Below, in pieces: positions 1-8,406 of a DNA stretch of 51,444 nucleotides. Numbering within the stretch: the stretch's first letter is position 1; the number at the start of each line of letters is the position of its first letter. The notes under the pieces are model-generated. The model was given only the letters and a program-made list of their open reading frames with translations. It was not told the DNA's origin and did no database searches. The DNA comes from Chroococcus sp. CMT-3BRIN-NPC107 (GTDB lineage Bacteria > Cyanobacteriota > Cyanobacteriia > Cyanobacteriales > Chroococcidiopsidaceae), in contig JAHHGY010000024.1 of assembly GCA_019359635.1 (NCBI GenBank), positions 1 through 51,444 on the forward strand. Reading direction: 5' to 3'. The position numbers and the translations under genes are program-made.

Positions 1-2
1 AA

Positions 3-107
3 ATGTGTCAAGGATGGGTGGAAGAACTTATGGGGTCTGTTCGCAATAAGCAGCCATTTTATCAACGAGGTTTGAGAGCTATGACTTTGATTCAGCAAGC
101 ACTTTAG
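3..107 (+). CDS. C-terminal tail of an unidentified protein (partial)
   Basis: An open frame runs in from the left edge and stops with TAG at 105-107, two bases before the ATG of the next gene. Only about 34 residues are visible, ending in LIQQAL, and an ATG at 3-5 may or may not be its start. The close spacing suggests co-transcription with the RelE/ParE-like gene, as expected for an antitoxin or other partner, but the visible part has no recognisable motif. I do not recognise the family. Confidence 0.3.
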   Translation: MCQGWVEELMGSVRNKQPFYQRGLRAMTLIQQAL

Positions 108-109
108 CT

Positions 110-589
110 ATGTTGTCGCCCCCTGAAGCAGTGCCGCCAGAAGAACAACTGCAAAACCCACCAACGCCGCCCGAAACTGAACAAGCACAACCACCTATAT
201 CCGATCTGGTAATACCGCCAGAAGAATTAATAACAGCACCACCAAGGGTAGTATCTGCGGAAGAAGATGAAGCTGAACAAGAAAAACTTGTCCCTGTGTC
301 GCCTTGGCTAGTAGTAGCTCTCAATCAGCGGGTTAACCGAGATTGGGAAGCATTGCTGTTGCGCGCGCCGGAAAATACTCGCCGATGTTATGAGGATTTG
401 CGTACTGCTCCTATGATGAGAAAGCCAAGGAGAGTTTTTCCTTTGAAAGGCAAACGCTACCGTGGAGTATGGGAGTATGAAGTTACAGGTGGAGAGCGAG
501 TGTTTTATGTACCCGACGATCCACAAAAGTGCAAAGTGCTTGTCTACTACGCCGGAAAACACCCCAAAGCAGCGCCAACTCCTCCTTGA
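110..589 (+). CDS. RelE/ParE-like protein with proline-rich N-terminal extension
   Basis: 159 residues in two parts. Residues 1-65 are acidic and proline-rich (PPEE, PPTPPE, IPPEE) and look disordered. Residues 70-155 resemble the cyanobacterial RelE/ParE/HigB toxin fold: a helical start (LNQRVNRDWEALLLRAPENT), a basic centre (MMRKPRRVFPLKGKRYRGVWEYEV) split here by strands, then GGERVFYVPDD and KVLVYYAGKHP. Toxins of this superfamily usually have about 90-100 residues, so the N-terminal extension is unusual; it could be an attached antitoxin-like or tether segment. The gene follows a partial ORF by 2 nt and faces the pix operon tail-to-tail. The family call is from overall pattern, not a diagnostic catalytic motif, so a non-toxin role is possible. 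Confidence 0.55.
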   Translation: MLSPPEAVPPEEQLQNPPTPPETEQAQPPISDLVIPPEELITAPPRVVSAEEDEAEQEKLVPVSPWLVVALNQRVNRDWEALLLRAPENTRRCYEDLRTAPMMRKPRRVFPLKGKRYRGVWEYEVTGGERVFYVPDDPQKCKVLVYYAGKHPKAAPTPP

Positions 590-612
590 ATATTTTTCAA
601 TTGCATCCAAAG

Positions 613-652
613 TAAAAAAGTGCGATCGCTTTTCATGGAGTGCGATCGCACT
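613..652 (-). terminator. Intrinsic terminator of the pix operon
   Basis: An 11-bp perfect stem (AGTGCGATCGC at 619-629, GCGATCGCACT at 642-652) encloses a 12-nt loop. Read on the minus strand it is followed by a run of T (A-run at 614-618 on the plus strand), 23 nt past the cheW stop. Each arm contains a HIP1 octamer, so a HIP1 pair has been used to build the hairpin. It also lies 30 nt after the plus-strand RelE-like gene and may slow transcription from that side. Confidence 0.75.
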
Positions 653-674
653 ATAAACAAAACTAATAACTTTT

Positions 675-1196
675 TTATTCCCTGCTGGTACTGCTACTAC
701 CGTGCAACATTTGCTCTGGATTGACCAAAAATATAGTTAGCGGTGGTTCTTCATCGGGCAAATAACATACATGAGTAGCCATTTGAAGAATGTCGCCGCT
801 ACGGTAAGACTCAGGTAGCACGCGAATACTATCTAAAGGCAAATCTATCAATACCGGAACCGATGCCACCGGAATGCCGTACAATTCGCCGCTTTTGCTA
901 TGGAGAATCAGCAAATAACCTTTTTGCGATGTTTCGTTGATGATGCTCGATTGAAATAATTGCCGATGCAAGTCTATTACTGTAACTTCAAGGTCGCCTA
1001 CATGAGCAACTCCTACTCCATTTAAACCACTGCCATAAACGGGCAATTGGTTCAAAACCTTGTAAACAATTTCAATTGGCAAAGCCAGATCGAAATTGCC
1101 TATAGTAAAAACAATCATTTTTACCGATGCAATGCGATCGCCCCTAGAAGCTTGCTGCATACTAACAGCCTTAGATTTGAGCAGAGTATTTTTCAT
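675..1196 (-). CDS. CheW-like adaptor, last gene of the pix operon
   Basis: 173 residues. From about residue 26 to 165 it is a CheW domain: VFTIGNFDLALPIEIVYKVL, then AHVGDLEVTVIDLHRQLF, then the KGYLLILHS and GIPVASVPVLIDLP strands. CheW proteins couple methyl-accepting receptors to the CheA kinase. The ATG lies 29 nt behind the pixL stop with a GGAAGG-like ribosome site. The Synechocystis pix operon has a single CheW-like protein (PixI), so this second adaptor at the 3' end is an addition. It may replace or modulate PixI in arrays, or act elsewhere. Family assignment is secure; role within the array is inferred. Confidence 0.85.
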   Translation of the reverse strand: MKNTLLKSKAVSMQQASRGDRIASVKMIVFTIGNFDLALPIEIVYKVLNQLPVYGSGLNGVGVAHVGDLEVTVIDLHRQLFQSSIINETSQKGYLLILHSKSGELYGIPVASVPVLIDLPLDSIRVLPESYRSGDILQMATHVCYLPDEEPPLTIFLVNPEQMLHGSSSTSRE

Positions 1197-1225
1197 AAAT
1201 TAGTTGCCTTCCCTTTAATAAATAA

Positions 1226-4200
1226 TTATCTTCCGCTCAGGGCAAGCACTCCCGTAGGCTTTTCCTGCTTGATAATAGTTGAAATCGCTGTCAAAAATTC
1301 TTGCTCGATGTAGGGCTTAGTAAAGTAGTCTCTAGCGCCTAACTGCTTTGCCAACATTCGGTGTTTGTCACTGCTGCGAGAAGTGAGCATCACTACTGGT
1401 GGCTTAGAAATTACTGGATCTTGACGGCGTTGGCTCAAAAATTCAAAGCCGTTCATGTTGGGCATTTCTACGTCACAAACTACCAAATTTATAGTTGCAG
1501 AATTTTTTTGCAACTGTTCAATCGCCTCGCGTCCATCTCGTGCTTGCAAAACTCGATAACCAGCTTTTTCAAAAGTTAAAGCCAAAGTTTGCCGCAGGGT
1601 AATCGAATCATCTACCACTAAAACCGTTTCCGTCATGATTCTTTGTGTAGGCACTGGGGAAGAAGTTGCTAATTCTCTATTTTCGCCAGCCGCAGGCAAT
1701 TGAGCGTTACTAATAGTTACAGCTTTATGCTTGCCATGTCGTCCCACAAAAGATTCTAGCAGCGCCGCCCCATCAATAACCGGAATTAAGCTGCCATCCC
1801 CGACAATTGTACAGCCGTAGATGTAACTTGGAGATGCGATCGCTTCTCCCATCGGTTTAATTACAAGTTCTTGCTCGGTAACTAAGCGATCGATTTCGAG
1901 CGCCAAAATTTGACCATCTTGCTCTAGCAATAACATCGGCGCTGCCCAGTCATCGGGAGAAGGAACCGCCACTAAAGCTTGGCTGGGCATAGATTCTGAT
2001 AGCGGACAAGCATAGCTTAGTAGTTCGGAGAGGTGGTAGGCAGGGGCAATGCGACCTTGCCAATGTAAAAATCTTTTGCCTCCAGAAAACTTTACTTGTT
2101 CTGGTTGAGGAATCAAAATTTCTTTAATGCTGTCGGAAGGCAAAGCAAAAGCACTATTACCCACAAAACAGACCAATAATTTCGCCAAAGTCAAGGTCAA
2201 AGGAATGCGTAATGTAAAGCAAGTACCCGTTCCTGATTCGGAAATTACGCTGACACTACCTTTAAGGCTTCTTAATTGACTGCGAACCACATCTAGCCCC
2301 ACACCGCGCCCGGAAAGTTCGCTAACTTGGCTGGCAGTAGAAAATCCTGGCTCAAACATCAATTCTAATAAGGTAGATGTTGAGGCATTATCGGCTTTTT
2401 CTTCTGGCAATAAGCCCATTTCTACGGCTCGGCGGCGGATGCGGTCTAAATCTAACCCCCGCCCATCGTCTCTAACTTCTACAATGGTTTGGCTACCTTG
2501 GTGGTAGGCTCTAACTTCAATTTGTCCGCGTTCAGGTTTACCTTGCTCGCGGCGTACTTCCGGGCGTTCGATGCCATGATCGAAGGAGTTGCGAATTAGG
2601 TGTAGCAAGGGGTCGTAAAGCTTTTCTAAAGCTGCTTTATCTACTAATACTCCTGCACCGTTAATTTTTAGCTCCGCAGGCTTATCATAACTTGTAGACA
2701 AATCGCGCAACATTCGGGGGAAGCGGTTAAGCACTTCGCCAATGGGCAACATTCTTGCCCACATCAAATCGTCTCGTAGGTGTGAAAGCATTTGCCTTTG
2801 CTTGTCTACGCTTTGGCTAGATTGTCCTGATAGCAACACTACGTCCCCAACCGTTTCTTCTAGCTGCACAATTTCCTCAAAGGTTTTTTGCAGCAAAGAA
2901 TGCAATTCTCCGTAACTGTCCATTTCTAACGAGTCAAAATCTACCGAACGGAAAGAAGCTCCATTTACGGAAGATACAGGCGATTCGCTATGAGTTTTAT
3001 TAGTAGGAGGATTAGAGCTATAGCGCTCAGGAGACACTAGCATTCGGTCAGAGAGATTGCGTAACTGGTTGCCCATGCTCTGAAACTGACCAAATCGGCG
3101 CAGTAATTCTTGAACAGTAGCCTGCAATTGCTCGTTTTGCAGCGATAAGCTATTGCGGTTGATTGCAAGTTCACCGACGGTGTTATTCATCCGCTCTAGC
3201 CGTTCTAAGTCAACTCTGACCGAAAGCTGCTGTTGTGGTTGAGCATTTGCCGCCGTAGGAATTGCTTTTGGCTCGATTTTTTGGGGCGAACTAGATTTCG
3301 CCCGAGCGCTTGATTCAGCTTGCTTAGTAGCGGGTAGATTTGCCTTTGTAGGTACGATCGCGGCGGGTTTTTCTGGCTTTGGTAAATCTCCAACTTCCAT
3401 TAGTGGTAAGTCACCAAATACCTGACCGATAGATTGAACAAACTGCTGAGAATCTAATGATTTGACTGTTTCTGCTTTAACTTCAACCGTTTGAGGTGGT
3501 GGCGCGAATAAGCTTGTACTCAAGTCGCCAAAAATGTCATCTACTGAGGCAGCATTTTCCTCGACTTCAGAAGTAGCCGGATTTAGCTCGTCGGCGGCAA
3601 TGGGTAAATCTAGCTCGTCGGGGGTAATTTCAGCAACATCTAGGCTAGACCAACCGCCAAACATATCGTCAATGCTCATTACTCCAGGATCAGGATCGGA
3701 GTAGTCGAGAGTTGGGGTTACAAATTCCGGGGCAAAACTGAGTGGTGGCGTAGTAACTTCCCTGGGGGCGGCAATTTCTTCCATACTAGACGAGTCGCCA
3801 AACATTTCATCTAACATCATGCTATTGTCTTCAGTTTCGACAAAGAAATGAGTGTCAGCAGTTAGTAGGGATTCGCTAAATAAATCGGCAGGCAGAAATT
3901 CTTGAATAGTAGTTGTTTGCTGTAATTTAGTGGGCTGCGAAGTTGAGAGCATTTCACCGCTTGCCAAAGCAATTAGTTGAGCCGAAGCCTCGCCTCCTCT
4001 AGTGCGATCGCCATTCATTACAGAGTTCCGTGCTGATTGAAAATCGGTAAAAGCGATTTGAGTAATTTCTAATGCTAGTTCGGGGTGAGCGTCCAAAGCG
4101 GCGATCGCCCTACGAGCAATGTCTCCAAACCCAGGCATACAAAGCAGTTCGGCAAGTCCAGAAAATACTTCAGCTTGCGCTCTTAGTTCTCCAGCAACTT

Positions 4201-4738
4201 CTTCGTCTTGAGGATGCTCTAATACTTTTGCTAACCGCTCTATTCCTTGAGCGACATCGACTTCAAAAATAGATAAAGCAATATCTACCCCTAAATCAAT
4301 GGAGCTTGGCAAGTCCCCTTCTGCACCGATAAAATCGCCTAATTGCGCTTCAATTTGGGTAAATACAGGTTCGGCGGCACTCATTGCCTGTTCGGGATCG
4401 AAATACCCGGTTTCAAGCTGCTCGGTTAGAGGTACGCGCAGACAGTCGTAAGCTTGGAGCAACAAGCCTTCTATTTTGTCATCAACAATTAATTCTTGGT
4501 GATGGAGAGCTTTAAAAATATCTTCTAAGCTATGAGCTAAAGTTTTGATAGTATCTAGCCCGACACTAGCGGCTCCACCTTTAATAGAGTGCGCCGCCCG
4601 CATCATATTATGAACTTTAGAGATACTGCGATCGCTCTTTACCGTCAGTAACTCTGATTCAATTAGCTGTAGTAGCTCTGGAGCTTCTTGGATAAAAAAT
4701 TGATAGGCGTGGTCGCGGATATCAGCATCGATTGCCAT
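1226..4738 (-). CDS. pixL: PixL-type hybrid CheA histidine kinase
   Basis: 1170 residues. Domain order: HPt (phospho-acceptor H50 in RAAHSIKGGA), a second helical region 150-260, a long linker 270-500, a dimerisation/H-kinase helix region 505-670, a CheA ATPase (N717 in LIRNSFDHGIERP, DDGRGLD near 757, GRGVGLDVV near 810), a CheW-like P5 domain 845-1000, and a C-terminal receiver (VVDDS near 1043, phospho-acceptor D1089 in VVCDVEMPN, K in FTKPY). This matches PixL/TaxAY1 and PilL-like kinases of the type IV pilus chemosensory system, which take receptor signals through CheW and pass phosphate to CheY-like proteins. The linker holds four copies of an FGD motif at F313, F360, F403 and F441. ATG start; a hairpin fills the gap to pixJ2. 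Confidence 0.93.
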   Translation of the reverse strand: MAIDADIRDHAYQFFIQEAPELLQLIESELLTVKSDRSISKVHNMMRAAHSIKGGAASVGLDTIKTLAHSLEDIFKALHHQELIVDDKIEGLLLQAYDCLRVPLTEQLETGYFDPEQAMSAAEPVFTQIEAQLGDFIGAEGDLPSSIDLGVDIALSIFEVDVAQGIERLAKVLEHPQDEEVAGELRAQAEVFSGLAELLCMPGFGDIARRAIAALDAHPELALEITQIAFTDFQSARNSVMNGDRTRGGEASAQLIALASGEMLSTSQPTKLQQTTTIQEFLPADLFSESLLTADTHFFVETEDNSMMLDEMFGDSSSMEEIAAPREVTTPPLSFAPEFVTPTLDYSDPDPGVMSIDDMFGGWSSLDVAEITPDELDLPIAADELNPATSEVEENAASVDDIFGDLSTSLFAPPPQTVEVKAETVKSLDSQQFVQSIGQVFGDLPLMEVGDLPKPEKPAAIVPTKANLPATKQAESSARAKSSSPQKIEPKAIPTAANAQPQQQLSVRVDLERLERMNNTVGELAINRNSLSLQNEQLQATVQELLRRFGQFQSMGNQLRNLSDRMLVSPERYSSNPPTNKTHSESPVSSVNGASFRSVDFDSLEMDSYGELHSLLQKTFEEIVQLEETVGDVVLLSGQSSQSVDKQRQMLSHLRDDLMWARMLPIGEVLNRFPRMLRDLSTSYDKPAELKINGAGVLVDKAALEKLYDPLLHLIRNSFDHGIERPEVRREQGKPERGQIEVRAYHQGSQTIVEVRDDGRGLDLDRIRRRAVEMGLLPEEKADNASTSTLLELMFEPGFSTASQVSELSGRGVGLDVVRSQLRSLKGSVSVISESGTGTCFTLRIPLTLTLAKLLVCFVGNSAFALPSDSIKEILIPQPEQVKFSGGKRFLHWQGRIAPAYHLSELLSYACPLSESMPSQALVAVPSPDDWAAPMLLLEQDGQILALEIDRLVTEQELVIKPMGEAIASPSYIYGCTIVGDGSLIPVIDGAALLESFVGRHGKHKAVTISNAQLPAAGENRELATSSPVPTQRIMTETVLVVDDSITLRQTLALTFEKAGYRVLQARDGREAIEQLQKNSATINLVVCDVEMPNMNGFEFLSQRRQDPVISKPPVVMLTSRSSDKHRMLAKQLGARDYFTKPYIEQEFLTAISTIIKQEKPTGVLALSGR

Positions 4739-4779
4739 ATTAAATACCAGATTTTATAGATATATTGGGCGAATAATTA

Positions 4780-4808
4780 GGGCAATTGCGGGATTGTAGC
4801 AATTGCCC
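4780..4808 (-). repeat. Intercistronic hairpin between pixJ2 and pixL
   Basis: A perfect 10-bp inverted repeat (GGGCAATTGC at 4780-4789, GCAATTGCCC at 4799-4808) with a 9-nt loop lies just after the pixJ2 stop. Only a weak AT-rich stretch and no T-run follows on the minus strand, so an RNA processing or stabilising role, or partial attenuation, is more likely than full termination. Confidence 0.55.
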
Positions 4809-4815
4809 GATGCCA

Positions 4816-7800
4816 TTAACTGACCTTAAATTGACCTACACTAGCTTGCAATTGTTGAGCAACAACTAGGAGTTCATCAAAGGAAGCAGATACAGTGTTG
4901 ACCTCTGTGGAGGTTTTGCCAGCGATCGCCGCTAGATCGGTCATCGTATGGGTTACTGATTCTGAGGCTTCCGACTGGAGGGTAGCTGCTGATGCGATCG
5001 CTGCTACTAATTGACTAATCTCGCTACTTACTGCGGTAATTTTGTTTAAGCTTTGGCGAGTCTCGTCTACTAGGCGCGTACCCGTAACTACCTGCTCTGT
5101 TCCGGTTGCCATCGCTGCTTCTACAGCGTTAGTTTCTGTTTGAATATCTTTTACCAACGCTTCAATGTCTCCAGTTGCGTCGGCTGATTGCCGTGCTAAT
5201 ACTCGAACTTCATCAGCTAGTACCGCAAATCCTCGTCCTTCTTCTCCGGCTCTAGCTGCTTCAATAGAAGCTTTGAGCGCCAGTAAGTTAGTTTGAGCAG
5301 CAAATCGACCAATCAAGTTAACTACTTGAGAAATTTTTTGTGAAGATTCACCCAAGCGTTTTACTTTTTTCGTGGTTTCCGCTACCGTTTCGCGAATTGC
5401 CAAGATCCCGTCTACCGTGCGATTCATTGCCAAATCCCCGGCTTGTACTGTAGCGGTGGCTCGTTGTACTGCCGCTTCTGCTTGAGAAGCGTTAGAAGCT
5501 ACAACGCGAATGGAAGTAGACATTTTAGCAATTTGCTCTAGAGCCGAAGCAACTTCTTCGGCTTGGCGAATTGCTTCGGTTGATAATCCTTGTACCGAGC
5601 CTTGGTTATTAGTCGTAGTAGCAGCTACTTGAATAGCAGCTTGTTGTACTTGAGTTACAATTTTTCGCAAACTACTAATGGTGGAGTTGTAAGAGTCAGC
5701 TACCGTACCGATTTCATCTTCTGTCACGTTGGCACGGATTGTTAAATCTCCTCTACTCACGGGGTCTACTTCAATAAGTAGTTCTAGCGCTCGTTTTTGC
5801 AAAAATTCTTTACCTGCTCTTTGCTGTTCAAGCAAGTTAGCACGGTCGAGAGCAAAACCGATTTGGGTTGCTAGCTGGGAGAATAAGTCAATATCTCCTT
5901 GTTGCCAGTCGCGGGGTGCGGAGCATTGATGGGCAATTAGTAAGCCAAGCAATTGACCATTTTGTAAAATTGGCGCAACTAGGTTAGCTTGGACGGCAAA
6001 GATAGAGAGTTGTTTGAGGTAACACTCGGTCAATCCAGCTTTGTAGATGTTGTTGGTAGCTTGGACTCTACCACCCTTGTAACGTTGTACATATTTGTCA
6101 GCAAAGCAGGGGTCGTCGATTTTGGCTCCCATTGCTTTCGGGAAACTTGCGCCTACCGATTCGGCGGTGACAGTACCTTGCCATTTTTCATTGAAACTAT
6201 AGATAACTACGCGATCGCTCTTTATGGCGTTACGAATTTCTGTTACTGCTGTATTAAAGATGTTGTCCGCTTGGGTAGCTTGAGATAATTTGACTGTAAT
6301 ATCTCTGGCTAAACCTGCGCGATCGGCGGCGGCTTGGGTTTGCTCTAAGGAGTTGACGCGATCTAAAATTAGTCCTAACTGGGCGGACATTTGGGTTAAA
6401 AAGTCAATTTCTAGCGGCTGCCATTGGTGGGTAGTTTCACAGTGGTGAGCAATCAGCAAACCAAATAATTCTTCTCCTTGAACAATGGGTGTAACTAAAT
6501 TGGCTTTGATTTGCAACTTGTCCATCAGTTGCAAATGTTTGGGATGAAAACCTGCTTCATATACATTGCTAGTTGGCACAACCCGACCTTGCTTATAAGC
6601 TGCAATTAGCTCTTGACTAATACAAGCATCTTCAATTTTGTTGTTGAGAGCGCGCGGAAAACCAGGTAAAACTGATTCACTCAAGATGTAGCCGCTCCAG
6701 TCAGGGTTGAATCGATAGATAACTACACGATCTACTTGGAGAATTTCTCTAGCACCTGTAAGAGCTTGGTTAAAGATAGCTTTTTCATCAGCATTACGAG
6801 CGGTGGCAATTTCTGTAAAAAATCTGGCTCTTTCTGCTTCAAGGCGACGGCTATCTAAGTTAGTGTCAATACTAGCCGCCATGTGATTTAATTCTTGAGT
6901 AAGTACACCAATTTCATCAGAGCGCTCCGTTGTTTCTAATCGTAATCCTTGCTCTCCATCTCCTACCTTTTGGGCAAAACCAGCTAAACGCTTGAGCGAT
7001 CGAGAGAAAGAACCAGCTACCGGAATCGAAATTAAACTAATCAATAGCAACAACCCTGCGCCAATACCGTAAGCCGTTAGTTGCTGATTTCTGGCTAAAG
7101 CCTCTACCTCAGCTAAAGAAGTTCCAATGAAAGCCATGCCTACAGGCTTTGCTTTGCTTGGATTGAGTGCTTTTTGATGATCGTATATTGGGGTATAAAA
7201 CGTCAGGTAATTTTGACCAACAATATTAGTTTGTCCGTTAAAATCTTGCCCCTGATTGAGAACTTTCTCGGCAACTTCTCTAGCAGCGCGCGTTCCAATA
7301 GCTCTAGTTTTACCATCGCTGTAAGGAACGTCTGTAGTTACCCGCCAGTCTTGAGCAAACACTGTAGCTGTAGGTACGTTGTAGTTTTGGGAAAATTTAT
7401 CGACTAAACCGTAGTTGCGGTTAAGCATTGAGCCAACGATCACTGTTCCTACTAACTTGTTATTAATTTTGACGGGATAAACCGCCATGCTAACTAAGCC
7501 TGTATTGCCACCATCAATATCATAAGTTCCTTGAGGAGATGGTTGCTTGGCAACGGGAATATTGGTGGTAGGTTGCGATCGCAAACCAATATTTGCTTGC
7601 TTGTCTAACCCTAATAGTTGCAGAGGTTCTTTTTTAATTAACTCTATGCCATCTAAGGGGCGACCCGTTTGCAGAGCATTTTTCACAATGGGAATATTTG
7701 CCAGATTAATTCCTGTTGGCAAAGATACTGAGCGATATTTTTGCGGAGTTAAAACTCCTGTCTTTACAAGTAGTGGAGTGTTATTAGAAGCATCTTCAAT

Positions 7801-8325
7801 AACTTTGATATCTTGAGCAACCGTTCTACCTTGAGCATCAGTAAAAATTTGAAAGCTTTTGTTTGATTCGGGATCTTCACCATTTTCAAAGATTAAGGAG
7901 TCTTTCAGCAATTTTTGGTTAGCTAATACCTGCTGAGGATTACTTAAATCAATCCTGGTAGCCTGGATCAGACTAGCGAGATTTTGAGCTTTCGATTGAC
8001 TTTCTACTTGCGTCCAGAGAACGTACTCTCCAGCAAAAGCTCGTCCATCCTTTTGCAAACTTTCTTTTAATTGCCCAAGTTCACGCTTTTGGTTGATAGA
8101 AGTGAGTCCTTGAGTGACTGCAATTACTGGCACAGCAGTGCTAACTATCAAAAGCAAAGCCAGCTTTGTTTGAAAGTTTAAGTTGTTCCAGGGTTGAATT
8201 AACCGCTCCCACAAAGAAGTAGAATTTACTTGTGGCAGTAACGGCAATGCACTTAATGCTTCGGCACTTTTTATTGATGCTTGGTTGCTGTTATTGATAG
8301 GTTTTTTAAGACGCTGCTCTAACAT
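4816..8325 (-). CDS. pixJ2: PixJ2-position phototaxis receptor, two GAF domains and MCP domain
   Basis: 1169 residues. A membrane helix at about 53-72 and another at about 417-440 flank a periplasmic Cache-like sensor (75-410). A HAMP (440-490), GAF1 (505-655), GAF2 (680-835), a second HAMP-like stretch and a methyl-accepting signalling domain (900-1169) follow. GAF2 has the DXCF cysteine (C740 in DDPCF) and the canonical cysteine (C768 in GLTECY), 28 residues apart as in TePixJ, so it should bind phycocyanobilin/phycoviolobilin. GAF1 has K596 in place of the canonical Cys. The hairpin tip reads [11 protein letters not shown], with K1018 instead of the near-invariant Asn. From GAF2 onward it is very close to the next receptor; the Cache region is not. 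Synechocystis PixJ2, as I recall, lacks GAF domains. Confidence 0.88.
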   Translation of the reverse strand: MLEQRLKKPINNSNQASIKSAEALSALPLLPQVNSTSLWERLIQPWNNLNFQTKLALLLIVSTAVPVIAVTQGLTSINQKRELGQLKESLQKDGRAFAGEYVLWTQVESQSKAQNLASLIQATRIDLSNPQQVLANQKLLKDSLIFENGEDPESNKSFQIFTDAQGRTVAQDIKVIEDASNNTPLLVKTGVLTPQKYRSVSLPTGINLANIPIVKNALQTGRPLDGIELIKKEPLQLLGLDKQANIGLRSQPTTNIPVAKQPSPQGTYDIDGGNTGLVSMAVYPVKINNKLVGTVIVGSMLNRNYGLVDKFSQNYNVPTATVFAQDWRVTTDVPYSDGKTRAIGTRAAREVAEKVLNQGQDFNGQTNIVGQNYLTFYTPIYDHQKALNPSKAKPVGMAFIGTSLAEVEALARNQQLTAYGIGAGLLLLISLISIPVAGSFSRSLKRLAGFAQKVGDGEQGLRLETTERSDEIGVLTQELNHMAASIDTNLDSRRLEAERARFFTEIATARNADEKAIFNQALTGAREILQVDRVVIYRFNPDWSGYILSESVLPGFPRALNNKIEDACISQELIAAYKQGRVVPTSNVYEAGFHPKHLQLMDKLQIKANLVTPIVQGEELFGLLIAHHCETTHQWQPLEIDFLTQMSAQLGLILDRVNSLEQTQAAADRAGLARDITVKLSQATQADNIFNTAVTEIRNAIKSDRVVIYSFNEKWQGTVTAESVGASFPKAMGAKIDDPCFADKYVQRYKGGRVQATNNIYKAGLTECYLKQLSIFAVQANLVAPILQNGQLLGLLIAHQCSAPRDWQQGDIDLFSQLATQIGFALDRANLLEQQRAGKEFLQKRALELLIEVDPVSRGDLTIRANVTEDEIGTVADSYNSTISSLRKIVTQVQQAAIQVAATTTNNQGSVQGLSTEAIRQAEEVASALEQIAKMSTSIRVVASNASQAEAAVQRATATVQAGDLAMNRTVDGILAIRETVAETTKKVKRLGESSQKISQVVNLIGRFAAQTNLLALKASIEAARAGEEGRGFAVLADEVRVLARQSADATGDIEALVKDIQTETNAVEAAMATGTEQVVTGTRLVDETRQSLNKITAVSSEISQLVAAIASAATLQSEASESVTHTMTDLAAIAGKTSTEVNTVSASFDELLVVAQQLQASVGQFKVS

Positions 8326-8370
8326 TGTGGTGACTCTAATTTTTTATGTATGAATGGAAAATAGTTAGAG

Positions 8371-8390
8371 GAGGAGAATCTTTCTACCTC
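8371..8390 (-). repeat. Small hairpin between pixJ1 and pixJ2
   Basis: GAGGAGAA (8371-8378) can pair with TTCTaCCTC (8382-8390) around a TCT loop with one bulged base. It lies in the 81-nt gap between the two receptors. On the minus strand it is followed by CTCTAACTATTTT, which is too weak for a confident terminator. Confidence 0.35.
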
Positions 8391-8406
8391 CCCGTTTATT
8401 AGCTTT

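Noticed and set aside
79-324. Ser/Gly-rich open frame antisense to the RelE-like gene
   Set aside because: It mirrors the proline-rich codons of the plus-strand gene and is a composition artefact.
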